From: an uncultured Lachnospiraceae bacterium
Lineage (GTDB): Bacteria; Bacillota; Clostridia; Lachnospirales; Lachnospiraceae
Direction of reading: 5' to 3'
Length of the DNA: 64,000 nucleotides
NCBI GenBank assembly: GCA_934317005.1
Contig: CAKREB010000008.1
Coordinates: 87,373 to 151,372, forward strand
The translations under genes and the position numbers were made by a program. The notes under the pieces were generated by a model. That model worked only from the letters and a program-made list of their open reading frames with translations. It had not been told where the DNA came from and searched no databases. This document shows positions 7,554 through 17,062 of the stretch, piece after piece (position 1 is the stretch's first letter; each line of letters begins with the position of its first letter).

Positions 7554-8780
7554 ATGAAAGAAAAAGTAATTCTCGCCTATTCCGGCGGATTGGACACAAC
7601 TGCAATTATTCCCTGGTTGAAAGAAAACTATGATTACGAAGTAATCTGTGTTTGTATCGACGTAGGACAGGAAAGCGAGTTAGATGGATTAGAGGAAAGA
7701 GCACTTTCCTGCGGAGCTTCCAAATTATATATCGAAGATGTTACAGATGAATTCTGTGATGATTATGTCGTTCCTTGCGTACAGGCAAACGCTATTTATG
7801 AAAACAAGTATCTTCTCGGTACTTCCATGGCTCGTCCCTTAATCGCAAAAAGACTGGTTGAGATTGCACGTAAAGAAGGCGCTACAGCAATCTGTCATGG
7901 TGCTACCGGTAAGGGAAATGATCAGGTTCGTTTCGAACTCGGTATCAAGGCTCTTGCTCCTGACATCAAGATCATTGCTGCATGGAGAGATGACAACTGG
8001 ACTATGGATTCCCGTGAATCTGAGATTGAATACTGCAGACAGCATGGTATTGATCTTCCATTCTCTGCTGACAACAGCTACAGCCGTGATAGAAACTTAT
8101 GGCACATCAGCCATGAAGGTCTTGAGTTAGAAGATCCTGCCAATGCACCAAACTATGATCATCTTCTTGTATTAGGTGTTACCCCTGAGAAAGCACCTGA
8201 TGAGGGCGAGATCGTTACTATGACATTTGAAAAGGGTGTTCCAAAGTCTGTCAACGGTAAGGAAATGAAAGTTTCTGATATTATCCGTACTTTAAATAAA
8301 TTAGGCGGAAAGCATGGTATCGGTATCGTTGATATCGTTGAGAACCGTGTTGTTGGCATGAAGTCCCGCGGTGTATATGAAACTCCGGGTGGAACAATCT
8401 TAATGGAAGCACATCAGCAGTTAGAGGAACTGATTCTTGACCGTGATACTTACACAGCAAAGAAAGATATGGGCAACAAATTTGCTGATATCGTATACGA
8501 AGGAAAGTGGTTTACTCCTCTTCGTGAAGCTGAGCAGGCATTTATCGAGTCTACACAGAAGTATGTAACAGGTGAAGTTAAGTTCAAGCTTTACAAAGGA
8601 AATATCATCAAAATGGGTACAACTTCTCCATACTCTATCTACAGTGAGTCAATTGCTTCCTTTACAACCGGAGAGCTTTACAACCATAAGGATGCAGAAG
8701 GCTTCATTAATCTGTTCGGACTTTCTTCTAAAGTTCGTGCTATGAAGCAGGGACCATTCGTTGAATTAAACGATAAATAA
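7554..8780 (+). CDS. argG: Argininosuccinate synthase
   Basis: ATP-dependent ligation of citrulline and aspartate to argininosuccinate, the penultimate arginine step. The 408-residue protein starts with the PP-loop AYSGGLDTT (about 8-16). Further landmarks are HGATGKGNDQVRFE (about 114-127), the aspartate/citrulline-binding stretch, and GRESE-like RESEIEYC. It is full length for the family. It has its own promoter and a strong rho-independent terminator downstream, so it is a single-gene unit facing argB-argD. Codon use is richer in major codons than in the neighbours, consistent with good expression. Confidence 0.97.
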   Translation: MKEKVILAYSGGLDTTAIIPWLKENYDYEVICVCIDVGQESELDGLEERALSCGASKLYIEDVTDEFCDDYVVPCVQANAIYENKYLLGTSMARPLIAKRLVEIARKEGATAICHGATGKGNDQVRFELGIKALAPDIKIIAAWRDDNWTMDSRESEIEYCRQHGIDLPFSADNSYSRDRNLWHISHEGLELEDPANAPNYDHLLVLGVTPEKAPDEGEIVTMTFEKGVPKSVNGKEMKVSDIIRTLNKLGGKHGIGIVDIVENRVVGMKSRGVYETPGGTILMEAHQQLEELILDRDTYTAKKDMGNKFADIVYEGKWFTPLREAEQAFIESTQKYVTGEVKFKLYKGNIIKMGTTSPYSIYSESIASFTTGELYNHKDAEGFINLFGLSSKVRAMKQGPFVELNDK

Positions 8781-8814
8781 TCTGATTTTTGTTTAAGACA
8801 AAATCTTCTAAAGC

Positions 8815-8850
8815 CAAGGGAGAATGCCAGCGCATTCTCCCTTGTATTTT
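8815..8850 (+). terminator. Rho-independent terminator after argG
   Basis: AAGGGAGAATG pairs with CATTCTCCCTT around a six-base loop (8815-8842), followed by a T-rich tail. The minus-strand maf gene ends 88 bp away, so it may also stop that transcript. Confidence 0.85.
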
Positions 8851-8937
8851 ATATATTTAGTTTAAAAATATCATGTGCCAATAATAAGATATCAAAGAGT
8901 CTTTTCTTTAGACGGCTTTAGCAGTTTACGATTACAG

Positions 8938-9507
8938 CTACAGCCATGCCCGTAATCCCTGCATAACTCTCGAAACCGGTAATCCCACAACATTATAGTA
9001 ATCTCCTACAATTTCTTCAATATATTCTGCAAAACATCCTTGAATTCCATAGGCTCCTGCCTTATCCATACAGTCGCCGGTAGCAATATAACCCAGTATC
9101 TGCTCCTCACTCATTGGAAACACCTTCACCTCTGTCTTTACCGAAAACACTTCCCTTGTCATTTTATCCTGTTCAAAGCGCAGCAATGCCACACCGGAAT
9201 ATACCTCATGGGAAGTTCCCTGCAGGCTCTGCAGCATTTCAAATGCCTGCGCCTCATCATGCGGTTTTCCCAAAATTTTGTTATCCTTTGCCACAACCGT
9301 ATCTGAGCCGATCACAATATAGTTTCCGGATAAGTTTTTTGCTACACTTTCTGCCTTTTGTTCTGCCAAAGCTTCCACAACCTTTGCCGGCTCTGTTTCA
9401 TGACAGATTTCCTCGTTTGTACTTGGAATAATTTCAAACGAAAGTCCGACCTGCTCTAACAGTTCCTTACGTCTTGGAGAAGCCGAAGCTAAAATAATTC
9501 GTTTCAT
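8938..9507 (-). CDS. maf: Maf nucleotide pyrophosphatase
   Basis: House-cleaning nucleotide pyrophosphatase of the Maf family, which hydrolyses non-canonical or modified NTPs and is linked to septum control. The protein of 189 residues begins MKRIILASASPRRKELL, the conserved SxSPRR motif, and has IGSDTVV and GKPHDEAQA, the family's metal and substrate residues, plus DKAGAYGIQG. I start at 9507, where GGGGGA precedes the ATG; the frame stays open 24 codons further upstream with no better site. Last gene of the eight-gene minus-strand run. Confidence 0.93.
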   Translation of the reverse strand: MKRIILASASPRRKELLEQVGLSFEIIPSTNEEICHETEPAKVVEALAEQKAESVAKNLSGNYIVIGSDTVVAKDNKILGKPHDEAQAFEMLQSLQGTSHEVYSGVALLRFEQDKMTREVFSVKTEVKVFPMSEEQILGYIATGDCMDKAGAYGIQGCFAEYIEEIVGDYYNVVGLPVSRVMQGLRAWL

Positions 9508-9610
9508 ATAGTCCCCCATTTCTAAGCGTTTGTCGCCAAAAAAACTGAAACAAAATCTGCCCAAGCGATCATCAGTCAACCTGACAGCAAATCCTTTTTT
9601 CTCACACAGC

Positions 9611-10324
9611 CTATTTTCCTCGAAGCAGGGAAGGTTCTCCCTCTATATGGGCATAGTCATTAAAACGATCTAAGAAAAATACGTTTTTTTCTTCATCGTA
9701 ATGGATCTGTGTAATACTGCAATTTTCCAGTGAAGTTCCAAACTGCAGCCTTCTGCAAAAATCACCCCCAAACAATGCACATAGCAAGATCCGGATCACT
9801 CCGCCATGCGTAACAACAGCAATCTGCTTTGCATCACTTTCCAGCCATTCTTTTACAACAGGCATGACACGTTCTAAAACCATCGCACCATTTTCTCCAT
9901 TTGGATACCACATCTCTTCCAAAGGAACCATAAACTCTCCTACGAACGGCTTCACCTGATCAAATGCCGAACCCTTTGAAAACTCCTGCTCCTTTGTATC
10001 AAAAAGTTTTCTCTGCCTTTCATAGTACTGCGCATAATATTTCTTTACCTCGGGATCCGGCTGTCCTGTCAGCTCTCCAAAGTCAACCTCTGCAAGACCT
10101 TCACGAATCTGATGCTTCGCTAAAAGCGTCTGATTCTGTGCGAAGGCAATCTTAGCCGTTTCCACTGCACGGATCAGATTGCTGGAATAAAGTGCATCGA
10201 TCGGATACTGCTGCATCCGGACGCCTAAAAGCTCTGCCTGACGTATGCCGGCCTTTGCAAGTGGAACATTCACATTACAGTCAGAACTACTCTGTCTGCC
10301 ATGACGAATCAAATAAATGATCAT
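9611..10324 (-). CDS. Histidine phosphatase superfamily protein
   Basis: Phosphoglycerate-mutase-like hydrolase of 237 residues. The catalytic RHG motif is at 7-9 (LIRHGRQ), the acid-site region is GLAEVDFGELTG, and the second catalytic His is in VTHGGVIR. Family members dephosphorylate small metabolites or proteins; the substrate cannot be told from sequence. It is longer than the minimal domain, with an insert after the GELTG region. It lies between the DUF1266 lipoprotein gene (27 bp away) and maf, with AAAGGA before the start. Confidence 0.85.
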   Translation of the reverse strand: MIIYLIRHGRQSSSDCNVNVPLAKAGIRQAELLGVRMQQYPIDALYSSNLIRAVETAKIAFAQNQTLLAKHQIREGLAEVDFGELTGQPDPEVKKYYAQYYERQRKLFDTKEQEFSKGSAFDQVKPFVGEFMVPLEEMWYPNGENGAMVLERVMPVVKEWLESDAKQIAVVTHGGVIRILLCALFGGDFCRRLQFGTSLENCSITQIHYDEEKNVFFLDRFNDYAHIEGEPSLLRGK

Positions 10325-10351
10325 ACGAACAAATCCTTTCCGTGTATGCTT

Positions 10352-11203
10352 TTACTTTTTCTTGTCTTGTTTTATCTCCTTTAAAAGAGTCCGGTACGAT
10401 ACTTTAGAAACCGGAATAATATCGGAAGAAAAAAGAGTATCGTCATACAACAGATCATCCTTTTTCTGTTCGGAACAGATTGTTTCATAAATAGCTTTCC
10501 GATTGGTATAGTCTGTATTTTTTGCCTCACGGTCAATGTTGGCATGAAGACAAAAACCATCCAGCCAGTTATTTTGTACTTCTTCCCAACTGCTAAAATG
10601 TTCCTTCAAACGCTTAGCGGCTGGCTCCATCAAAGCCTGTGCCTCCTCACGCTCCAGATATCCCGCAACATATCCCCATTGAACCAGATGAGAAACCCGG
10701 CACATATCCCATGCAACTAATCCCTTTTCCCTCCAGGTTTTCCAGTTGTATTGTACCATCTGATAATGTGCCAGAAGGGAACCGCTTAACTGCTTCATAG
10801 CTGTCTTTAAATCCTTTTTAGACATCCGGTTCATTTCTTTAGCTTCTTTTCGATAACCTTTTCGATCTCCGGTCGTAAGCAGTGTTTTGATCTGCTTTAA
10901 CAGATCAACACGATCTTTTATGCCCCAACTCTGCTTTAAAATATTTATTGCAGCATTTTTGTTATCGTCTGTTGTTTCATAACCACCAAAATAATATGGA
11001 TTTCCATCATTGATATAGATCAACACGGAACCGGCAGCACGTGTCCAGAGTCCGAGATTCGACTCCTTCTCTTCGTTATGATCTGCCACTGCCTTCGTAG
11101 GAACCGGAGTTGCCTGTTCCTTTTTGGCACTCTGCGAACACCCGCTAAGAGAACTGACTGCCAAAGCAGCCGCACAAAGTACAGAGAGTAACTTCTTTTT
11201 CAT
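10352..11203 (-). CDS. DUF1266-domain lipoprotein
   Basis: Predicted lipoprotein: basic start, hydrophobic stretch and LSGC lipobox within the first 22 residues, then a Lys/Glu linker. The C-terminal two thirds look like DUF1266: SWGIKDRVDLLKQI, then LVAWDMCRVSHLVQWGYVAGYLEREEA and WLDGFC. DUF1266 proteins are usually cytoplasmic and of unknown function, so an extracytoplasmic version is notable. Eighteen bp separate it from the SseB gene and 27 bp from the next phosphatase gene, so it shares their operon. No catalytic residues can be assigned. Confidence 0.8.
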   Translation of the reverse strand: MKKKLLSVLCAAALAVSSLSGCSQSAKKEQATPVPTKAVADHNEEKESNLGLWTRAAGSVLIYINDGNPYYFGGYETTDDNKNAAINILKQSWGIKDRVDLLKQIKTLLTTGDRKGYRKEAKEMNRMSKKDLKTAMKQLSGSLLAHYQMVQYNWKTWREKGLVAWDMCRVSHLVQWGYVAGYLEREEAQALMEPAAKRLKEHFSSWEEVQNNWLDGFCLHANIDREAKNTDYTNRKAIYETICSEQKKDDLLYDDTLFSSDIIPVSKVSYRTLLKEIKQDKKK

Positions 11204-11221
11204 ATTCCTCTTCCTATCTGA

Positions 11222-12133
11222 TTAATCGTTCTGAATCATTTCTAATATTGTATTTAACTCATTTCCCTCTGCCGGAGCTTCTCCAAGATCAGCAGCACTT
11301 CCATCCTCTTTTAACTGATGCAGATGGTAGCCTTCTTCGCCCTTATTTACGATCGCATAATACCATATCTGATTTGTTTCACGATTCCATGCAAAATAAA
11401 CGGTTGAACATGTACTCGCAGCATGATGCTCTTGCGGCATCGTAATCTGCACTAAAAGTAACGCTTCACTGATATTTAAGGAAATAAACTCAAAGTCATC
11501 CTCTGTATAAGGATTTGCGACCTCTGTCGTATACAGCTCATCATACAGCTCTTTCATGTAAGCGCCCTGCTTATCGCAAAGCTTTGTAATAAATTCTTCC
11601 TTCTGGTCAAATAAATGTTTTGGAAGATAGAAAGACTCCATCTTACTACGTGTCAAAATATGGAACTGTTCGATCGTCACCTTGATTTCCTTCTTGTCAG
11701 TCGGCTTCTGATTGACCTGATAGATTACATTTTGTGTAAATGCATTGATAACAATTCCTTCCAGATCTGCATGTTCTTTTAAAAGCTTTTCACATGCCTG
11801 AAATTCCATATTTAATGTTAATGGAAAACGTGGAGCCTTCTGATTCTTTCTTAGCTCCTCCTCCGAAGTAAAGACCGCAAGGAAACGCTTCTTCTTATCA
11901 TTTTCCAAAATACATGGCTGTGGATGTGCTCCTGCCGGAACTGCGAGTTCCTTTCCCGGATTTTGCATCATCTGGCGCATGATTGCCGGGTCTGTATCCT
12001 TTGGCATAATCGCCGGCACGATCACTGTAGATGCCTTCAAAAGCTGTACAAACTCATCCGAATGCTCTTTCTGTGAGTTTCCGTTTTCCTTCATCTTAGT
12101 TAACATCGCTTCTAATTTCTCATTTCTTCCCAT
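11222..12133 (-). CDS. SseB-family protein
   Basis: Cytoplasmic protein of about 303 residues with an SseB N-terminal domain at about 20-130: STVIVPAIMP followed by FLAVFTSEEELRKNQ and a strand-turn region containing GIVINAFTQ. SseB was named for enhanced serine sensitivity in E. coli; its biochemical role is unclear and Firmicute homologues are often beside DUF1266 or secretion genes. The C-terminal half has no clear domain. I choose the ATG at 12133 because GAGG lies six bases before it; two nearer in-frame ATGs upstream have worse spacing. Confidence 0.75.
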   Translation of the reverse strand: MGRNEKLEAMLTKMKENGNSQKEHSDEFVQLLKASTVIVPAIMPKDTDPAIMRQMMQNPGKELAVPAGAHPQPCILENDKKKRFLAVFTSEEELRKNQKAPRFPLTLNMEFQACEKLLKEHADLEGIVINAFTQNVIYQVNQKPTDKKEIKVTIEQFHILTRSKMESFYLPKHLFDQKEEFITKLCDKQGAYMKELYDELYTTEVANPYTEDDFEFISLNISEALLLVQITMPQEHHAASTCSTVYFAWNRETNQIWYYAIVNKGEEGYHLHQLKEDGSAADLGEAPAEGNELNTILEMIQND

Positions 12134-12172
12134 ATTCATCCTCATTCCTGCACTACTTATCTGTGCTCTTTT

Positions 12173-14929
12173 TTATTTCATAGAAAACAACTGCTTCATC
12201 TTCGTCTTATCCCGATCACTATAATAGCCATACTGCAGATACTCATAATTTTGCAGCAGTTCTTTCACGGTATCTGTTTCATCCGTATCATACTTCTGCC
12301 AGTTACCGGATTCATCCATATATCCGTTTACATTCATAACCGGAATCTGCTGTGATACCTTTTCGATATACTGATTATATAAAGGCAGCTCCAATCCCGC
12401 CTGCTTTAATAGCATATTTTCCAGATAGTTGTTGCTGACAACGGCATTTCTGCTTTCCTGAATATCATAATTTGCCCAGATTACAAATGGTGTGACATAA
12501 CGCTTCTGAATGTCATCCAGATTCCATTCACTCTGCTTTTTCTTTAAAAGCTCTTCATAGAACGCAACTTCAATGGATGGCTGGTGATCTCCAAACATAC
12601 AGATGATCGTAGGTTCATCCTGCTTTTCAAAGTAGTCGACCAGATACTGAAAAGCATCATCCGATACCTTTGTAGCAGATAAGAACTCTTTCGCCTCTTC
12701 ATAGTAAGAGCCTTTCACATAAACAGGATCATCCCATTTTGTATTCGTAAGATAACCGCCATGATTCTGAATGGTCATATCAAAGGTAAACAGTGGCGTT
12801 CCCTTTTTCTTATTCTCGTATAACTCGATTACTTTTTTGTAGCTTTCTTTGTCGCTGATATAACGGACATACTCTGGATTTTTGAAATCCTCTATCGTGA
12901 TGAACTTATCAAAACGCATACTTTTGTATGTGTTGATTCGATTCCAGTTTGCACCACTACTTGGATGAACTGCCATCGTGCTATAGCCAAGTGACTTTAA
13001 GTAATAGGCAAGTGAAAATGTTGAATCATGCATAAACTGCTGATATACATTACATCCGCTAGGGAAAAACTTCATCGTATTTCCGGTCATGGCCTCAAAC
13101 TCGGAATTACTTGTTCCAGCGCCATAAATCGAAACATAATCTTTTCCATAGATGGTATTCTTCTTCATGCTGTGCAGGAAAGAAAGCGGATCACGATTGT
13201 AGTTTGTCTGACCGATCAGATCATAGTCAGCAAGACTTTCATTCATGATCAAAATGATATTCGGCTTTTTCCCATTCAACACTTTATTTGTCGTAAAATC
13301 TTTATTGGTTACAACCTTCTTTTCCGCAATACTATTGTCTGCAGCCGTATTTTCTTTTTTATCTTCTTTCTTATAATCCTCTAAAATCTTTTCCACCTTT
13401 GCCTCAGAATAACCGGAAGGCTTGGATACGGTCAGATAATGAATATTAATAAAGAAGTTCATATAAAACCCGTTTGTTTTGCAGGAAGCGACTTTATTCC
13501 AGACATTATCGGTAATCTGAACAGTTTCCAACAGCGGTGTATTATATAACACTCCCACTGTAACACAAGACAGTACAACCGGTGTCAGACGCTTCACTAC
13601 TTTCTTACGAAGCTCCGTAGTCTTTTTCTTTTTGCTCATACGGCAGATCAAAAAGCACCACAGAATAAAGGCAGGCAGCATAACAAACTGCGATGGTGTC
13701 AATGATATGGTATACGTGCTTGCCACCTCTGTTGCCGTTCCCAGTGCCATCAGATCCGAAGGCAGAAATGGCGTTCCACGTACATTCATAAGCACAAGAT
13801 TAGCAAGTCCTGCCGGAAACGCGATGCAGTTTAAGATTAAAATCGCAATGTTCATATTTCCGATCAATGCAAATAATATAAACTGCAACGCCAAAAGCAG
13901 AATCCATGTAAAGATCCAGACATTCGGCCCCATATTCAATAAATTATCGTTCATCAGCTCAATGCAGAACATAACAAACAAAGGATTTAGCACGATCATG
14001 CCAATCCGGACACGATGTATAAACTTAGGCTCTACCAGACACCATTTTACAAATGCCTTGATAGAAAATGATTTTTTGTCTTTTTGCAGTTGTTCCTTAT
14101 TCTTCTTATGCTTCATCTTCTGAAGCTTCTTTTCCTTCTGCTCATCCATTGTATTGGAACGGGAATAACGAACCTTCGCAGCAACATTTTTGCTATGCGC
14201 GCGTTTTTGCTTTGCCTTTTCTTCTAACTGCTTTGCTTTTTCCTTCTGACGTTCACTCTTTTTCTTTTTCTTACGCAAAAGAGCACCATATTCGGTGACG
14301 CGCTCAAAGCACAAAATAAACAGCAGCGCAAACTCAACCAAAATTGCCACAATAGGGAAAATCTGACGATAATAATACGTATACGAGATATTCAGACACT
14401 TTTTCCTAGTCTGCATCTTTAGCGTAGACATATACGTGTTAGGATCTGTACGATTTGTCGTATTCAAAGTTGGAATCGTATCATATTCCCTATTCTTGGA
14501 ACTACAGCTGATCTTAATACAGCATGTAACCCCTTTCGGAATCGTTACCGTGTAATCCATAGGAATACGGTAGGATGCGTTCGGTGTGATCTTATCTACC
14601 GGAACCGTCGTTTCATATACAATATTACTATCCCCATCCAACATCTGGATATTTAAGTTATCGCCCACTTCCTTGCGCTCAAAAGAGCCGAAGCTTAGCG
14701 CAAATTCCTTTAATATTACCTTACGCTTAAATTGAAACTTCTGCCGTACAAGCTCTGTTTTATCTAAGATACCAATTACAGCACTCTCCGAGTTACCAGC
14801 CTCTGCCGTAACTTTTTGACGTGCCACCAAAGAACCGGTTAAAATGATCTGAAGAGCAAGAATCAGTACAGTAAGAATAGAAAATGTCAAAATTCTCTTT
14901 TTAGTAAATCGAAAATACTTCTGTATCAT
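12173..14929 (-). CDS. LtaS-like sulfatase/phosphoglycerol transferase with large basic cytoplasmic insert
   Basis: Membrane enzyme of 918 residues in the alkaline-phosphatase superfamily, related to lipoteichoic acid synthase, which polymerises glycerol phosphate on the outer face. Order: membrane helix 12-35, external beta-rich domain of about 150 residues, helix about 190-208, an unusual Lys/Glu-rich cytoplasmic stretch 219-290, four or five more helices to about 465, then the external catalytic domain from about 556. Metal and catalytic residues are visible: Glu564 in IMNES, the Thr606 nucleophile in GTSNSE, His723 in NHGGY, and Asp781-His782 in GDHQP. The N-terminal external domain and basic insert are not part of typical LtaS. 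The substrate could be lipoteichoic acid or another phosphoglycerol polymer. GGAG precedes the start. Confidence 0.85.
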   Translation of the reverse strand: MIQKYFRFTKKRILTFSILTVLILALQIILTGSLVARQKVTAEAGNSESAVIGILDKTELVRQKFQFKRKVILKEFALSFGSFERKEVGDNLNIQMLDGDSNIVYETTVPVDKITPNASYRIPMDYTVTIPKGVTCCIKISCSSKNREYDTIPTLNTTNRTDPNTYMSTLKMQTRKKCLNISYTYYYRQIFPIVAILVEFALLFILCFERVTEYGALLRKKKKKSERQKEKAKQLEEKAKQKRAHSKNVAAKVRYSRSNTMDEQKEKKLQKMKHKKNKEQLQKDKKSFSIKAFVKWCLVEPKFIHRVRIGMIVLNPLFVMFCIELMNDNLLNMGPNVWIFTWILLLALQFILFALIGNMNIAILILNCIAFPAGLANLVLMNVRGTPFLPSDLMALGTATEVASTYTISLTPSQFVMLPAFILWCFLICRMSKKKKTTELRKKVVKRLTPVVLSCVTVGVLYNTPLLETVQITDNVWNKVASCKTNGFYMNFFINIHYLTVSKPSGYSEAKVEKILEDYKKEDKKENTAADNSIAEKKVVTNKDFTTNKVLNGKKPNIILIMNESLADYDLIGQTNYNRDPLSFLHSMKKNTIYGKDYVSIYGAGTSNSEFEAMTGNTMKFFPSGCNVYQQFMHDSTFSLAYYLKSLGYSTMAVHPSSGANWNRINTYKSMRFDKFITIEDFKNPEYVRYISDKESYKKVIELYENKKKGTPLFTFDMTIQNHGGYLTNTKWDDPVYVKGSYYEEAKEFLSATKVSDDAFQYLVDYFEKQDEPTIICMFGDHQPSIEVAFYEELLKKKQSEWNLDDIQKRYVTPFVIWANYDIQESRNAVVSNNYLENMLLKQAGLELPLYNQYIEKVSQQIPVMNVNGYMDESGNWQKYDTDETDTVKELLQNYEYLQYGYYSDRDKTKMKQLFSMK

Positions 14930-14971
14930 AATAAAATCTCCATTTCTGAATAATTTTTGTCGTTTCTTTTC

Positions 14972-15856
14972 TTAATCCTTTTCTTTCTTTTCCTCTTCCA
15001 GATTGCTAAGCTTCTTCGTTGCAAATGCCCAGTTCTTTTCCTCTATAGTTGGTGCCGTTTTACGACGCTCTTCTTCCCTCTTTTTCTCGCTGATGCCCAT
15101 TTTCTTATAAATATCTGAAGCAAATAATGCTGCAATGATCACAACAGCCAGAAGAAGCAGAATAGAAACCAGATGTGGAATCCATTTGCTGTAATATAAT
15201 CCTGATGGAAGATACGATGCAAAATGAAGCCCCATCGCAATCAAAAGTAAACGTTTTGTCAGTGCCTTATTGCGGTATGCCTGGAACACCAGAACAGACA
15301 GAGCAATCTGTAAGGCAAAAAACAAAATACCGGATACAGCATCCAAAACACAATCTAATACAGTCAGACTGCTTAAGCTTTTTGCAGCCGCCTTTGGGAA
15401 GCTTGCAGCACCCTCACCACCACTATTTAAGATTGCACCACCCATATAGTTTACAAGGCTTGTCCAGCCCACAACGATCATACACTCTACACCACCATGA
15501 CCAATGCCGTATGTAATCGCAGTCTGTCGGTTTTCTCCATATTGGGGCAGGAAAAAGCGAAAAGCCAGATAACGTCCTGCTTCCTCAAAAATTGCCGCAG
15601 CAATTCCCTGATACACAGCATAGAGCATTTCATTGGAACGGATCAGCTTTGATACCGGATTACTCCATCCGACAAAAAATGCAAATGGAATAGACTCTAA
15701 CAATTTTGCAAACAACACAAAAACTAATGCGCCTGCCAAAGCAGGAAGCAGATTCTTCTTTGTCCGAAGTCTCCATGCCAATAAAATCACAACCGGAAAA
15801 ACAAAGCTTAAAACGCCTATTTCCATCAGAAAATCCATCACGGGTGTAGAAATCAT
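14972..15856 (-). CDS. YhfC-type glutamic intramembrane protease
   Basis: Polytopic membrane protein of 294 residues with about eight helices. The EEAGR motif (Glu91-Glu92) and GIGHGGVE (His120, Glu124) lie in membrane segments, the pattern of the YhfC family related to CPBP/CAAX proteases. Such proteins may cleave or protect membrane peptides; the substrate is unknown. The last 45 residues are a charged cytoplasmic tail rich in Lys and Glu. It sits 18 bp after the NatB-like permease gene and 42 bp before the LtaS-like gene, so it is co-transcribed with both. Confidence 0.85.
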   Translation of the reverse strand: MISTPVMDFLMEIGVLSFVFPVVILLAWRLRTKKNLLPALAGALVFVLFAKLLESIPFAFFVGWSNPVSKLIRSNEMLYAVYQGIAAAIFEEAGRYLAFRFFLPQYGENRQTAITYGIGHGGVECMIVVGWTSLVNYMGGAILNSGGEGAASFPKAAAKSLSSLTVLDCVLDAVSGILFFALQIALSVLVFQAYRNKALTKRLLLIAMGLHFASYLPSGLYYSKWIPHLVSILLLLAVVIIAALFASDIYKKMGISEKKREEERRKTAPTIEEKNWAFATKKLSNLEEEKKEKD

Positions 15857-15874
15857 AAATTTAAAACCTCTCTT

Positions 15875-17062
15875 TTACGAAAAAATAATTCGTTCACTCT
15901 GAAACATCTTCGTCAGAGCAAACACGCCTAAAAGCGTAACTAATATATTGCTTCCTACCGTCAGAAGCAATGTCTCAGGTGTTACGGAAAACTGAAAAAT
16001 CCGCACCATAGATTGTACACTGTTGTATGTAGGAATACAATAGTCATACAGCTTGTCGCTTGCTCCGTTTCCAAACATTGCTGAAATACCGACAAGCATC
16101 AGAATAATCATAAGCGGCGTCGCATAGGTCTGCGCTTCCTTAATACTCTTAGCAAAAGCTGATACTAAGGATAATACGGTTACAAGCACCAATACGGTAG
16201 ATAAGATAACAAGTGCCAGCAACGCATAATCAGTGACAGAATACACACTTCCATCTAACTGGTCAGAATCAGCCCCCATAAGCTTTGGCAGGGACAATAT
16301 CGTTCCAATCGTGCTGGAAGCACCACTCAGCAGCGCAATAACAGACAATGCAAGAATCTTTCCTATTGCAATATGACTGCGCTTTACCGGTGTTACTAAC
16401 AAAGTAGCAATCGTACCACGCTCTTTTTCTCCTGCAATTGATTCCGGAGCAATAGACATTGTACCGGAAAACAAAAAGATCAATAAAAGCATAGGCAGCA
16501 TGGAAGAAAAAAGACTTCCTGTCGTATCTTCCGCTTTTGCCAGATCATACTGAACCTTATCTGCTGCATTCACGTCAAATCGGTTTGCCAGCGTTCCCTC
16601 GTACTCATCTAACGCAGTGCGAAGCATACTATATGCCTCACCGGATGAAGTTTCTGACGAATTATAAAAGATCTGAACCTCCGGCGCGCTTCCCTTTGGG
16701 ATATTTTTGTCCGTCTGAACTGCTTTCATAAAATCCTTTGGAAAAACCACACAAAGATCTGCGCTCTTATTTTCCACCTTTTTCTTGATCTTATCCAACT
16801 CCTGCTTTGATGCAATCTTTTTTATCGAAAAAGTCTGCTTAAGCATAGCCTGAACCGAAGCGTCCTCCGGCATGTCTGCCACATAACAGGTTGCCTTATA
16901 ATCATCATCAACCGTTAATTGATCTGTCAAAGCCGTACCCATAAAGCTGTACATGACATAGATCAGAATTCCCGGTAACAATATAGTTGAAAACACAATT
17001 TTCTTATCTCCAAAGAAACGTGCAAGCTCCTTTTTCATAATGGTTAAAATAGAATTATTCAT
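15875..17062 (-). CDS. ABC-2 type exporter permease (NatB-like)
   Basis: Permease of 395 residues with one N-terminal helix (about 20-38), a large external loop of about 150 residues and five or six helices in the C-terminal half. The motif GEKERGTIATLLVTPVKR is diagnostic of ABC-2/NatB permeases. With the adjacent ATPase it would form an exporter; NatAB of Bacillus extrudes sodium, but homologues export other compounds and peptides. Starts at 17068 (ATG) or 17071 (GTG) are also possible; the ATG at 17062 has AGGTG at the best distance. It overlaps the ATPase gene by 8 bp, a translational coupling. Confidence 0.88.
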   Translation of the reverse strand: MNNSILTIMKKELARFFGDKKIVFSTILLPGILIYVMYSFMGTALTDQLTVDDDYKATCYVADMPEDASVQAMLKQTFSIKKIASKQELDKIKKKVENKSADLCVVFPKDFMKAVQTDKNIPKGSAPEVQIFYNSSETSSGEAYSMLRTALDEYEGTLANRFDVNAADKVQYDLAKAEDTTGSLFSSMLPMLLLIFLFSGTMSIAPESIAGEKERGTIATLLVTPVKRSHIAIGKILALSVIALLSGASSTIGTILSLPKLMGADSDQLDGSVYSVTDYALLALVILSTVLVLVTVLSLVSAFAKSIKEAQTYATPLMIILMLVGISAMFGNGASDKLYDYCIPTYNSVQSMVRIFQFSVTPETLLLTVGSNILVTLLGVFALTKMFQSERIIFS

